Assembly: GCF_026627445.1 (NCBI RefSeq)
Contig: NZ_JAPNLJ010000066.1
Coordinates: 1 to 34,889, forward strand
Direction: 5' to 3'
DNA: 34,889 nucleotides
Source: Streptomyces sp. H27-H1
GTDB taxonomy: Bacteria; Actinomycetota; Actinomycetes; Streptomycetales; Streptomycetaceae
Shown here one piece after another: positions 17,060-24,582 of this stretch. The notes beneath the pieces were generated by a model. The model saw only the letters and a program-made list of their open reading frames with translations. It did no database searches and was not told the DNA's origin. Position numbers and translations under genes: made by a program. Position 1 is the stretch's first letter, and every line of letters starts with the position of its first letter.

Positions 17060-17545
17060 AGGGCCTGTGTGATGTCGTGATCAGTTGCCGGGCTCTGCCC
17101 CCTTCGCGGGTGAACCCGGTAGGACTGGACTGTGATCGTGGCGCGCAGGCGACTCGCCAATGCTCAGTGGAAGTTCATCGAGCCGTAGCTGCCGATCGGT
17201 AGGTACGGCCCGTACCCGGAGCGGTTGCGGGAGCAGTTCGAGGGGGTGATTCGGCGGTCCGCTCCAGTGCGCAGTGGCGGGAGATGCCTGCGAGTTCGGC
17301 CCCTGGGCTCGGCCACCGTCTGCGAACGCTTCCGCGTCTGGCCGAACGCCGGTGTCTTCACCGCCCTGCTGAAAAGCCTGACCACCAAGGGTGCCCGCAA
17401 CGGGAAGAACAGACTTGTCGCTGGTCAAAATGGACTCCACAGCGGTCCGCACCCACCATGACGCCGCGGGGATGCGCGTCAGCAGGCACCTCATGGAGGC
17501 CCTGGAAGAAGCCGCGCAGGAGTAGGAAGCCGCCCGGCAGAAAGG
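17060..17545 (+). pseudogene. IS5-type element remnant: left end and decayed 5' part of transposase
   Basis: An inverted-repeat end AGGGCCTGTGTGATGTCG begins at 17060. From about 17159 the plus strand reads NAQWKFIEP-stop-LPIGRYGPYPERLREQFEGV, then degraded text, then VCERFRVWPNAGVFTALL, and after a frame change SLVKMDSTAVRTHHDAAGM. This is the N-terminal half of an IS5-family transposase with at least one nonsense codon and frameshifts. The C-terminal half is missing. The stretch 17159-17315 is nearly the reverse complement of 20187-20345, the other remnant of the same element. Confidence 0.8.
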
Positions 17546-17900
17546 CGATGTGGTGTTCTCCTTCTCGTCGCTTTCGGTCGTAGTAGGCGCGTGACTCGGC
17601 CTGGGAGCAGGAGGCGAACGCGGCGAGGTGGCCGGCGGTGGCGAAGCCGCTGCCGCCTCCGACGTCGATGGGGATGCGGGCCGCGGTACTGATCCCGATG
17701 CCGGGCACGGAGATCAGGACCTGGGAAAGAGGGTGGGTCTCCAGGAGGTCCCCGATCCCTACGGCGAGGAGTTTACGCTGGTCAAGGCACCGCTTGGAGG
17801 GAACTGGCGAGGCTGTGGACGATCAGTGCGGCCGCGTCGGTGCCCGGGACGACGACGTTCTGTTCGTCGAGTGCGGTGGAGATGTCCTCGGCCAGCCGTA
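17535..17900 (-). pseudogene. IS110-type transposase fragment
   Basis: On the minus strand the sequence reads ALDEQNVVVPGTDAAALIVHSLASSL, then after a one-frame jump LDQRKLLA, then HPLSQVLISVPGIG followed by STAARIPIDVGGGS and TAGHLAAFA. It then jumps to ESRAYYDRKRREGEHH. This order matches the Transposase_20 (RuvC-like partner) part of IS110-family enzymes, with a frameshift and an internal deletion after AAFA. Only the C-terminal portion survives. It abuts the IS5-type remnant, which points in the opposite direction. Confidence 0.7.
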
Positions 17901-17904
17901 CGGC

Positions 17905-18155
17905 CGTTCGCAGATCGCCAAGTTGAGCCGATCGCCGTTCTACAGCACGATGTGGCCGTCGCCTTTCCCGAAGGCGAGGAGGTGCCCGTCCGGGCTGAAC
18001 ACGGCGACCTTGGCGCCTGGAAGATCGAGAACCTCTGCACCACGTCCGCGACCGCACTTTCCGGGAGGGCGACTCCAAGATCCGCACCGGACGCGGACCG
18101 GGGAACCTGCCGGAGAGCAACCTCTTCCCCGGGCGTCGCTGAAAGGGGCACCTAC
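17905..18155 (-). pseudogene. WD40-repeat protein fragment
   Basis: The minus strand encodes VAVFSPDGHLLAFGKGDGHIVL, then a TAG where a Trp codon is expected, then NGDR and, after a frame shift, LRTAVRLAEDIST. The FSPDG..LA.G..DG.I.LW pattern is a WD40 blade. Upstream text (ATPGEEVALRQVPRSASGADLG) resembles the inter-blade sequence of large actinomycete WD40 proteins. Only one or two blades remain, and the similarity ends where the IS110-type fragment starts. Confidence 0.5.
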
Positions 18156-18192
18156 CGGCCAGCAGTGAACCGGAGCGCATGAAGCGAAGTGT

Positions 18193-18228
18193 GCGGGGCC
18201 GGAGCTCCAGGCGATGCCCCGGCCCCGC
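18193..18228 (-). terminator. Terminator hairpin of the P60-propeller gene
   Basis: GCGGGGCCGG (18193-18202) pairs perfectly with CCGGCCCCGC (18219-18228) around a 16-base loop. It starts 12 bases beyond the stop codon of the leftward gene at 18241. Confidence 0.65.
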
Positions 18229-18240
18229 CGCCCACCACTG

Positions 18241-19842
18241 TCAGTTGATCGCGGGGCCGGGGCCGTTAAGCCACGCCCAATGAGCCCAGTCGGAGAAGCC
18301 GGTCTGCCAGGTGTGGTAGACGCCCGCATGGCTGGTCCCGAAGACCTCGATGCGGCCGTCGGCGTTGGTGGCGGCGGTGATGTCTGTGCCGCCGGTGCCG
18401 ATGGTGACCCAGTCACTGAAGGGGGCGTTGATCCCGGCCTGCCAGGCGTGGACGGCGATCTCATTGCTGATCGCGAAAACCTCCACCCGGCCGTCGGCGG
18501 TGCGCTCGCTGGTGAGGTTCGAGTTGGCCGGGCCGCCGGTTCTTACCCAGCCTGACCAGGAGGCGGGGCTTTCCTGATATCGGTGGAAAATAGCCTCCGG
18601 TCCGGAGGCGAATACCTCAAGACGCCCGTCGGCATTGTGGTCCACCGTCAGATCGTGGCCGCCGCCTCCGAAATGTTCCCATGCGGACCAACCACCGCTG
18701 GGGGCGAGCTGGTATTGGTGCTCGAAAACCGTGCCGTTGAGAGCGAATACCTCAAGGCGCCCCTCGGGGGACTTCCCCATTTCCAGACGGGCGTCGACGG
18801 GACCACCACCAGTGAATTCCCAGCCCGACCAGCCGGCGTTCGGCGCGGTCTGGTATCTGTGGTACACGCCCTTCGAGCCGGAAGCGAAGACCTCGATGCG
18901 GCCGTCGGCATTCGCTCCGGCGGCGACATACCGACCACCGGTGCCGAATCCCTGCCAGCCGGACCAGTCCCTGGACGGGCCGGTCTGATAGATGTGCTGG
19001 GCCATATCGGCGTTGATCGCCAGCAGCTCCAGCCGACCGTCGGCGTTGGGCACGATCGTCATCTGCGCGTTTCGCGGACCGCCGAGCGGCCGCCAGGCCG
19101 ACCAGCCGCCGTTCACCTCGGTCTGCCAGGCGTGGTACACCCCGTCAGCTCCGGCCGCGAAGGTTTCCAGCCGGCCGTCGGCCGACCGTGCCGACACCAC
19201 ACGGCCCGTCTCAGCCGGGCTGACGGCGTGGTGAGAGGGAACCTCGGCAACCCTCTTGTAGCGGTACGGACTGGCGGTGAACAGGCCCCCACTCGTGGTG
19301 TAGTTGATCGGCCGCTCGTATCTGACGGACCCCGCCCCGCCCATCTCCTCCATGGTGAAGAAGCGCGTGTGCTCGTGGTTGGCCCAGCCGGCGAACAGCA
19401 CGACATGTCCCGCGTCGCCGCCGGTTCCCGGCCCGAGAGTGCCGACGGCGTCACCGGGCTTCAGGTCCTCCCAGGCGATCAGGTCCAGGAACTCGGGCAG
19501 GGTGACCGTACTGGGGGACCAGGGCAAGTGCAGTGCCATGGAGACGAAGCCCGAGCAGTCGGTGCGGTAGTGCCTGCCTTCCAGGTCCGGGTGGGAGTCG
19601 TCCTGGTTGTAGTAGACGTTCAGATCCACCCAGTGCTGGGCGCGGAGAAGGATCTCGTCGCGGGTGATCGGGCCGCCCACGTCCGACTGGATGGGCTGGG
19701 CGGAGCGGAGACCGATGCCGTTCCCGGCGGCACTGGCCCCGGATCCCGTCGCGAGGACGTTTGCGCCTGCGAGGGATATCGCAGCCGAAAGTCCACCGGC
19801 GGCTCTGAGGAGCGCTCTGCGGGAGGGATGGTGTGCGCTCAC
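18241..19842 (-). CDS. Tat-exported NlpC/P60-like hydrolase with seven-bladed propeller domain
   Basis: This 533-residue secreted protein starts with a twin-arginine signal (SRRALLRAAGG). Residues about 55-190 hold a cysteine-peptidase-like domain with RTDCSGFV (Cys96) and GHVVLFAGW (His146), the Cys/His arrangement of NlpC/P60 or related amidase folds, which cut peptide or amide bonds in peptidoglycan. From about 214 to the end lie seven repeats of about 45 residues built on DGR(L/I/V)E.(F/L)A......H..Q.....W..W...G, a seven-bladed propeller resembling the PLL-type lectins of Photorhabdus. GTG 19842 is preferred over an upstream GTG (19875) because AGGAG sits 7 bases before it. It is divergent from the operon whose enzymes carry the same module. 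The target is unknown. Confidence 0.82.
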   Translation of the reverse strand: MSAHHPSRRALLRAAGGLSAAISLAGANVLATGSGASAAGNGIGLRSAQPIQSDVGGPITRDEILLRAQHWVDLNVYYNQDDSHPDLEGRHYRTDCSGFVSMALHLPWSPSTVTLPEFLDLIAWEDLKPGDAVGTLGPGTGGDAGHVVLFAGWANHEHTRFFTMEEMGGAGSVRYERPINYTTSGGLFTASPYRYKRVAEVPSHHAVSPAETGRVVSARSADGRLETFAAGADGVYHAWQTEVNGGWSAWRPLGGPRNAQMTIVPNADGRLELLAINADMAQHIYQTGPSRDWSGWQGFGTGGRYVAAGANADGRIEVFASGSKGVYHRYQTAPNAGWSGWEFTGGGPVDARLEMGKSPEGRLEVFALNGTVFEHQYQLAPSGGWSAWEHFGGGGHDLTVDHNADGRLEVFASGPEAIFHRYQESPASWSGWVRTGGPANSNLTSERTADGRVEVFAISNEIAVHAWQAGINAPFSDWVTIGTGGTDITAATNADGRIEVFGTSHAGVYHTWQTGFSDWAHWAWLNGPGPAIN

Positions 19843-20015
19843 AACGGGCTCCTGGTCGGTAGCGGTACGAGGCACTTACGGAAAGGGACCCGCCGCAGTC
19901 GCGCCGGGTCACAGTGTGATCGCGCTGAAAGCTACCGAGAGGGACATGGCCCGGGGATCCGGAGAATTACGGATGGTCACCCGCGGCCCCTCCCGCTAAG
20001 GCTCGCGATGCTTAG

Positions 20016-20087
20016 CCCGTCAGGCCCGTCAGGCCCGTCAGGCCCGTCAGGCCCGTCAGGCCCGTCAGGCCCGTCAGGCCCGTCAGG
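20016..20087. repeat. 9-bp tandem repeat, eight perfect copies
   Basis: CCCGTCAGG is repeated eight times without error (72 bp), ending three bases before the small IS5-type element. It lies in the non-coding gap between the two divergent propeller loci. Its size and purity suggest slippage. Confidence 0.95.
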
Positions 20088-20090
20088 CAT

Positions 20091-20379
20091 AGGGCTTGTG
20101 TGATGTTGTGATCATGCGGCGGTCTTGATCAGGTCGTCGATCCAGATCATTGCGGCGCGGAGGTGGAGGCGGTGAGCCCGCCCGGGGACCGAGCCCAGGG
20201 GCCGAACTCGCAGGCGTCTCCCGCCACTGCGCACTGGAGCGGACCGCCGGATCGCTCCCTCGAACTGCTCCCGCAACCGCTCCGGGTACGGGCCGTACCT
20301 CCTACCGATCGGCAGCTACGGTTCGATGAACTTCCACTGAACATCGGCGAGTTGCCTGCCCGACATCACACAGGCCCTA
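20091..20379 (-). mobile_element. Internally deleted IS5-type element (MITE-like)
   Basis: Both ends are present: AGGGCTTGTGTGATGTTG at 20091-20108 and its near inverted copy CGACATCACACAGGCCCT at 20361-20378. TA dinucleotides flank the element (20090-20091 and 20378-20379) and may be the target duplication. Read on the minus strand, the right half matches the transposase 5' region found at 17159-17315. The left half ends in frame with RLHLRAAMIWIDDLIKTAA and a stop at 20112-20114, the expected transposase C-terminus. The central part of the gene is gone. It cannot encode its own transposase but could be mobilised by a related one. It ends about 135 bases upstream of the operon start. Confidence 0.75.
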
Positions 20380-20502
20380 GAGGACGCGAGCCGGTTCTGT
20401 CAGCCCGTAAGGTTCCGGATACTCCTCCCGGGCGGGGATCGCTAGCCTCCGAACCGCCGGTGCCGCTGGGACGGCAGCCGGATCCTCAGTCAGCTCGCCC
20501 AC

Positions 20503-20508
20503 AGGAGG
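20503..20508 (+). promoter_or_regulatory. Ribosome binding site deciding a TTG start
   Basis: AGGAGG lies 5 bases before TTG 20514. It is the best Shine-Dalgarno in the neighbourhood and directly precedes the Tat signal of the esterase, which fixes the start although the frame is open to 20163. Confidence 0.8.
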
Positions 20509-20513
20509 TCACC

Positions 20514-21500
20514 TTGACCACGCAGGACCCCACCCGCAGGAGCATCCTCAAGTCCGTCGGCGGGCTCACCGCCGCGGTGGCCCTCGGAGCCGGCGGCGTT
20601 CTCGCGTCTGCGTCGGCGGCCTCGGCGGTCGGCGACGGCCCCGACCTGCACATCACGGAACGCAACGAGCAGGATCACCGGATGTGGTACTACCGGTTCC
20701 AGACCTCCGCCATCGGCGGCTGGACCCCGGCCGTCAACGTGCTGCTCCCCGACGGCTACCACACCAGCGGGCGCCGCTACCCCGTCCTCTACCTGCTCCA
20801 CGGTGGCCTGGAGGACTTCATCACCTTCGACCGGTTCCACGACATCCGGGGTCTGACCGCCTGGAAGGACCTCATCGTCGTGATGCCCGACGGCGGGCGC
20901 GCCGGCTGGTACTCCAACGCGCTGAGCTCCAATATCGGCGCCCGGAACTGGGAGCACTTCCACATCGGGCAGCTGATCCCGTGGATCGACGCGAACTTCC
21001 GCACCTACGCCGAGTACGACGGCCGTGCCGTCTCCGGGTTCTCCATGGGCGGCTTCGGCGCCCTGAAGTACGCGGCCAAGTACTACGGTCACTTCGCCTC
21101 GGTCAGCGCCCACTCCGGCCCGGCCAACCTGCGCGGGGGCAATGGTGACCTGGTGACCCACTGGGCCAACGCCTCCTCCGCCGCCGTGGAACTGAACGGC
21201 GGCAGCATCTACGGCGTGCCCTTCTGGGACCAGGCCCGGGTCAGCGCGGACAACCCGTGCGAGCGCATCGAGAGCTACCGGCACAAGCGGGTCTTCCTGG
21301 TCGCCGGCACCAGCCCCCAGGACATCCAGGGTTACGCCAACGAGACCCTGGTGCTCGCCACCCAGCGGGAGTTCAAGTGGAACCTCGACCGCGCGGGAAT
21401 CCCTTACGAGCAGCATGAGGTGGACGGCGGCCACTGGGTCCGCCGGAATTTGCTGCAGGACGACATCAACGGCGTCATCGACCGCCTGCGCAAGGCGTGA
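20514..21500 (+). CDS. Tat-exported esterase (PF00756 family), first gene of the propeller operon
   Basis: This 328-residue alpha/beta hydrolase starts at TTG with a twin-arginine signal (TRRSILKSVGG). The mature protein has VNVLLPDGYHTSG, YPVLYLLHGGLED, IVVMPDGG followed by GWYSNAL, nucleophile Ser177 in GFSMGGFGALKYA, and His in EVDGGHWVRR. It is a paralogue of the esterase at 14095, sharing domain order and motifs. It has no propeller domain, unlike the three genes behind it. The next gene starts 14 bases downstream. Possible roles include removing acetyl or feruloyl groups so the later hydrolases can act, but sequence alone does not show this. Confidence 0.86.
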   Translation: MTTQDPTRRSILKSVGGLTAAVALGAGGVLASASAASAVGDGPDLHITERNEQDHRMWYYRFQTSAIGGWTPAVNVLLPDGYHTSGRRYPVLYLLHGGLEDFITFDRFHDIRGLTAWKDLIVVMPDGGRAGWYSNALSSNIGARNWEHFHIGQLIPWIDANFRTYAEYDGRAVSGFSMGGFGALKYAAKYYGHFASVSAHSGPANLRGGNGDLVTHWANASSAAVELNGGSIYGVPFWDQARVSADNPCERIESYRHKRVFLVAGTSPQDIQGYANETLVLATQREFKWNLDRAGIPYEQHEVDGGHWVRRNLLQDDINGVIDRLRKA

Positions 21501-21514
21501 CGGGGAGACCTCGC

Positions 21515-23077
21515 ATGATGTCCGTCCTTTCCCGAGGCATGTCCGGGCAGCTGCCCGGGCGGGTGTTCGGGCTTCTTCTCGCGCTGACCGTGGTCCTCGC
21601 ACCGGGGCTCGCCGTCGCCTCACCGGCCGGGGCGCAGACCGATTCCTCCCCGGTCCCGGCCCGGGCCGCCGGCTTCGCCGCCGCCTGCCCGGCGGCCGGC
21701 GACATCTCCCAGTACTACAGCTGGGAGCACAACGGCATCGACATAGCCAATGACCACGGCACCCCGATCTACGCGGTCGGCGACGGCGAGGTGACCATCT
21801 CGGGATACGAACCCGGCTACGGGCAGTGGATCCGCATTCTGCACCCCGACGGCACCATCACCGAGTACGGCCACATGTACCAGCGGGATGTCCAGGAGGG
21901 CGACCGTGTGAGCGCCGGGCAGCAGATCGCGCTGATGGGCAGCGAGGGCCAGTCCAGCGGGCCTCATCTCCACCTTCGGGTCTGGGGGAACGCGGGCGCG
22001 TCCGTGCGTGTCGACCCGGTTCCCTATCTGACGGAACGTGGCATCGACATGCCCTGCATACCCGGCAGTCAGCCTGGTCCCGCGCCGTTGGTGTATCCCG
22101 CGGAGTCGGGTCGGGTGGTGTCGGCGCGGTCGGTGGATGGGCGTCTTGAGGTGTTCGCGGCGGGGGCCGATGGTGTGCACCATGCGTGGCAGGAGGGTGT
22201 CAACGGCGTTTGGTCGGCGTGGGAGTTCATCGCTGGTCCCGAGGGAGCGGAGCTGGCGATCGGGCCGAACGCCGACGGCCGGCTGGAAGTGTTCGCGATC
22301 AACGGCCGGATCCTTCAGCACCGGTACCAGACTCAGCTCTCCGGTGGCTGGTCGGGTTGGGAGGACTTCGGCGAGGGTGGCCGTGACATCGCTGTGGGCT
22401 CCAATGGCGACGGACGGCTTGAGGTCTTCGCCTCCGGTCCCGAGGACGTGTTCCACCGGTTCCAGACGGCCGCCAACAGTGGCTGGTCGGGCTGGGAGGG
22501 GACTGGCGGCGGCCCGGGGAAGAGCCGTATCGAGCTGGCGAAGGCGCCGGACGGCCGGCTTGAGGTGTTCGCCCTCAACGGTGAGGTCTTCGAGCATCTG
22601 TACCAGACGTCCGTGAACGGTGGTTGGTCGTCCTGGGAGGGCTTCGGTATCGGTGGTCATGACCTGACCGTCGATCACAATCTGGACGGCCGGCTCGAAG
22701 TGTTCGCCTCCGGGCCCGTCGGCGTCTTCCACCGGTACCAGACCAGCTCCACCAGCTGGTCGGGCTGGCAGGAGACCGGTGGTCTGGCGAACTCGCAGCT
22801 GACGAGTCAGCGCACGGTGGACGGGCGGGTCGAGGTGTTCGCTCTCAACGGCAGCGATGCCCAGCACATGTGGCAGAGCGGGGTGAACACCGCTTACGGG
22901 CAGTGGGAGTCCTTCGGTTCCGGTGGCACGGAGATCACCGCTGTGGCCAATGCCGACGGCCGCATCGAGGTCTTCGGGACCAATCCCACCGGGGTCTACC
23001 ACCGCTGGCAGACCGGCTTCTCCACCTGGTCCCAGTGGGGCTGGCTCAAGGACACCGCCGGACCCGCGATCAACTGA
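21515..23077 (+). CDS. Secreted M23 peptidase with seven-bladed propeller domain
   Basis: This 520-residue protein has an N-terminal signal (FGLLLALTVVLAPGLAVASPAGA). Residues about 55-185 are an M23/LytM endopeptidase domain that cuts peptide cross-bridges of peptidoglycan. Zinc and catalytic residues are visible as HNGID (His72, Asp76), YGHM (His120) and GPHLHL (His151, His153). From about 190 to the end are seven DGRLEVF-type repeats, clearly related to those of the P60 protein and nearly identical in DNA to the next gene. ATG 21515 is preferred over GTG 21497 because GGGGAGA lies 6 bases before it. It is the second gene of the operon, 14 bases after the esterase and 11 before the lysozyme-like gene. 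Confidence 0.88.
   Translation: MMSVLSRGMSGQLPGRVFGLLLALTVVLAPGLAVASPAGAQTDSSPVPARAAGFAAACPAAGDISQYYSWEHNGIDIANDHGTPIYAVGDGEVTISGYEPGYGQWIRILHPDGTITEYGHMYQRDVQEGDRVSAGQQIALMGSEGQSSGPHLHLRVWGNAGASVRVDPVPYLTERGIDMPCIPGSQPGPAPLVYPAESGRVVSARSVDGRLEVFAAGADGVHHAWQEGVNGVWSAWEFIAGPEGAELAIGPNADGRLEVFAINGRILQHRYQTQLSGGWSGWEDFGEGGRDIAVGSNGDGRLEVFASGPEDVFHRFQTAANSGWSGWEGTGGGPGKSRIELAKAPDGRLEVFALNGEVFEHLYQTSVNGGWSSWEGFGIGGHDLTVDHNLDGRLEVFASGPVGVFHRYQTSSTSWSGWQETGGLANSQLTSQRTVDGRVEVFALNGSDAQHMWQSGVNTAYGQWESFGSGGTEITAVANADGRIEVFGTNPTGVYHRWQTGFSTWSQWGWLKDTAGPAIN
22072..23077 (+). repeat. 1,006-bp direct repeat, copy 1 (propeller of the M23 gene)
   Basis: The sequence from GCCTGGTCCC to the stop codon TGA recurs at 23550-24555 with a constant offset of 1,478 bp and no indels. 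Reading both copies I found two differences: G22114 versus T23592 (silent, Arg) and G22892 versus C24370 (Ala versus Pro). Identity stops sharply at both ends. Confidence 0.93.
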
Positions 23078-23088
23078 GGAGAAGCCAG

Positions 23089-24555
23089 ATGAGAGCCACG
23101 CAGCGCGCTCGAAGAGCGCCCCACCGCGTCATTCTGTCCGCGTTCGTCTCCCTGTGTGTGGCGGCGGGAATCATGGTCGGCGCCACACAGCCAGCCGCCG
23201 CCGCGAGCGGCCTGTGTGCGGAGGTCGGGTACAACGCGGGCTTCCGGGGCGAGAGCCTGGTAACCGCCGTCGCCGTCGCCCTGGCGGAGTCCAGCTGTAA
23301 TCCGGAGGCGTACAACGTCACGAACAACACGCCCCCGTCCACCGACCGCGGTCTGTGGCAGATCAACGACTACTGGCACGCCGAAGTCAGCGACGCCTGT
23401 GCCTACGACGCGCAGTGCAATGCGAACGAGACCTTCCGGATATCCGCCGGGGGCACGGACTGGAGCCCTTGGTCCACCTACAACCAGGGCCACCATCAGC
23501 GGCACATGGACACGGCGCGCGCCGCTGTGGACCGCCTTGGCCACCCCGGGCCTGGTCCCGCGCCGTTGGTGTATCCCGCGGAGTCGGGTCGTGTGGTGTC
23601 GGCGCGGTCGGTGGATGGGCGTCTTGAGGTGTTCGCGGCGGGGGCCGATGGTGTGCACCATGCGTGGCAGGAGGGTGTCAACGGCGTTTGGTCGGCGTGG
23701 GAGTTCATCGCTGGTCCCGAGGGAGCGGAGCTGGCGATCGGGCCGAACGCCGACGGCCGGCTGGAAGTGTTCGCGATCAACGGCCGGATCCTTCAGCACC
23801 GGTACCAGACTCAGCTCTCCGGTGGCTGGTCGGGTTGGGAGGACTTCGGCGAGGGTGGCCGTGACATCGCTGTGGGCTCCAATGGCGACGGACGGCTTGA
23901 GGTCTTCGCCTCCGGTCCCGAGGACGTGTTCCACCGGTTCCAGACGGCCGCCAACAGTGGCTGGTCGGGCTGGGAGGGGACTGGCGGCGGCCCGGGGAAG
24001 AGCCGTATCGAGCTGGCGAAGGCGCCGGACGGCCGGCTTGAGGTGTTCGCCCTCAACGGTGAGGTCTTCGAGCATCTGTACCAGACGTCCGTGAACGGTG
24101 GTTGGTCGTCCTGGGAGGGCTTCGGTATCGGTGGTCATGACCTGACCGTCGATCACAATCTGGACGGCCGGCTCGAAGTGTTCGCCTCCGGGCCCGTCGG
24201 CGTCTTCCACCGGTACCAGACCAGCTCCACCAGCTGGTCGGGCTGGCAGGAGACCGGTGGTCTGGCGAACTCGCAGCTGACGAGTCAGCGCACGGTGGAC
24301 GGGCGGGTCGAGGTGTTCGCTCTCAACGGCAGCGATGCCCAGCACATGTGGCAGAGCGGGGTGAACACCCCTTACGGGCAGTGGGAGTCCTTCGGTTCCG
24401 GTGGCACGGAGATCACCGCTGTGGCCAATGCCGACGGCCGCATCGAGGTCTTCGGGACCAATCCCACCGGGGTCTACCACCGCTGGCAGACCGGCTTCTC
24501 CACCTGGTCCCAGTGGGGCTGGCTCAAGGACACCGCCGGACCCGCGATCAACTGA
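23089..24555 (+). CDS. Secreted lysozyme/SLT-like protein with seven-bladed propeller domain
   Basis: This 488-residue protein has a signal peptide ending near TQPAAAA. Residues about 40-150 form a lysozyme-like domain: GESLVTAVAVALAESSCNP places a Glu (Glu67) at the position of the general acid, and STDRGLWQIN followed by WSPWSTY are typical of transglycosylase/lysozyme folds that cut the MurNAc-GlcNAc backbone. Several Cys (CAEVG, SSCNP, DACAYDAQC) probably pair. Residues about 158-488 are the propeller, differing from that of the M23 protein by one residue. ATG 23089 has GGAGAAG just upstream. Third gene of the operon. Confidence 0.82.
   Translation: MRATQRARRAPHRVILSAFVSLCVAAGIMVGATQPAAAASGLCAEVGYNAGFRGESLVTAVAVALAESSCNPEAYNVTNNTPPSTDRGLWQINDYWHAEVSDACAYDAQCNANETFRISAGGTDWSPWSTYNQGHHQRHMDTARAAVDRLGHPGPGPAPLVYPAESGRVVSARSVDGRLEVFAAGADGVHHAWQEGVNGVWSAWEFIAGPEGAELAIGPNADGRLEVFAINGRILQHRYQTQLSGGWSGWEDFGEGGRDIAVGSNGDGRLEVFASGPEDVFHRFQTAANSGWSGWEGTGGGPGKSRIELAKAPDGRLEVFALNGEVFEHLYQTSVNGGWSSWEGFGIGGHDLTVDHNLDGRLEVFASGPVGVFHRYQTSSTSWSGWQETGGLANSQLTSQRTVDGRVEVFALNGSDAQHMWQSGVNTPYGQWESFGSGGTEITAVANADGRIEVFGTNPTGVYHRWQTGFSTWSQWGWLKDTAGPAIN
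23550..24555 (+). repeat. 1,006-bp direct repeat, copy 2 (propeller of the lysozyme-like gene)
   Basis: Second copy of the repeat at 22072-23077. Only the propeller and a few linker codons are duplicated. The catalytic halves of the two genes are unrelated. Confidence 0.93.
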
Positions 24556-24582
24556 CAGTAAACGTTCCTCTGGAGCCTTCCC

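Noticed and set aside
20016..20087. CRISPR array
   Set aside because: The units are 9 bp with no spacers and no cas genes are present.
18583..20103. Long plus-strand frame ending in a collagen-like PSGPSG repeat
   Set aside because: It is antisense to the P60-propeller gene and the repeat comes from the non-coding 9-bp array. There is no start context.
17060..20379. Composite transposon carrying the P60-propeller gene
   Set aside because: The two IS5-type remnants are inverted and related, but the left copy lacks its 3' half and has no matching flanking duplication. Nothing proves that they moved the segment together.
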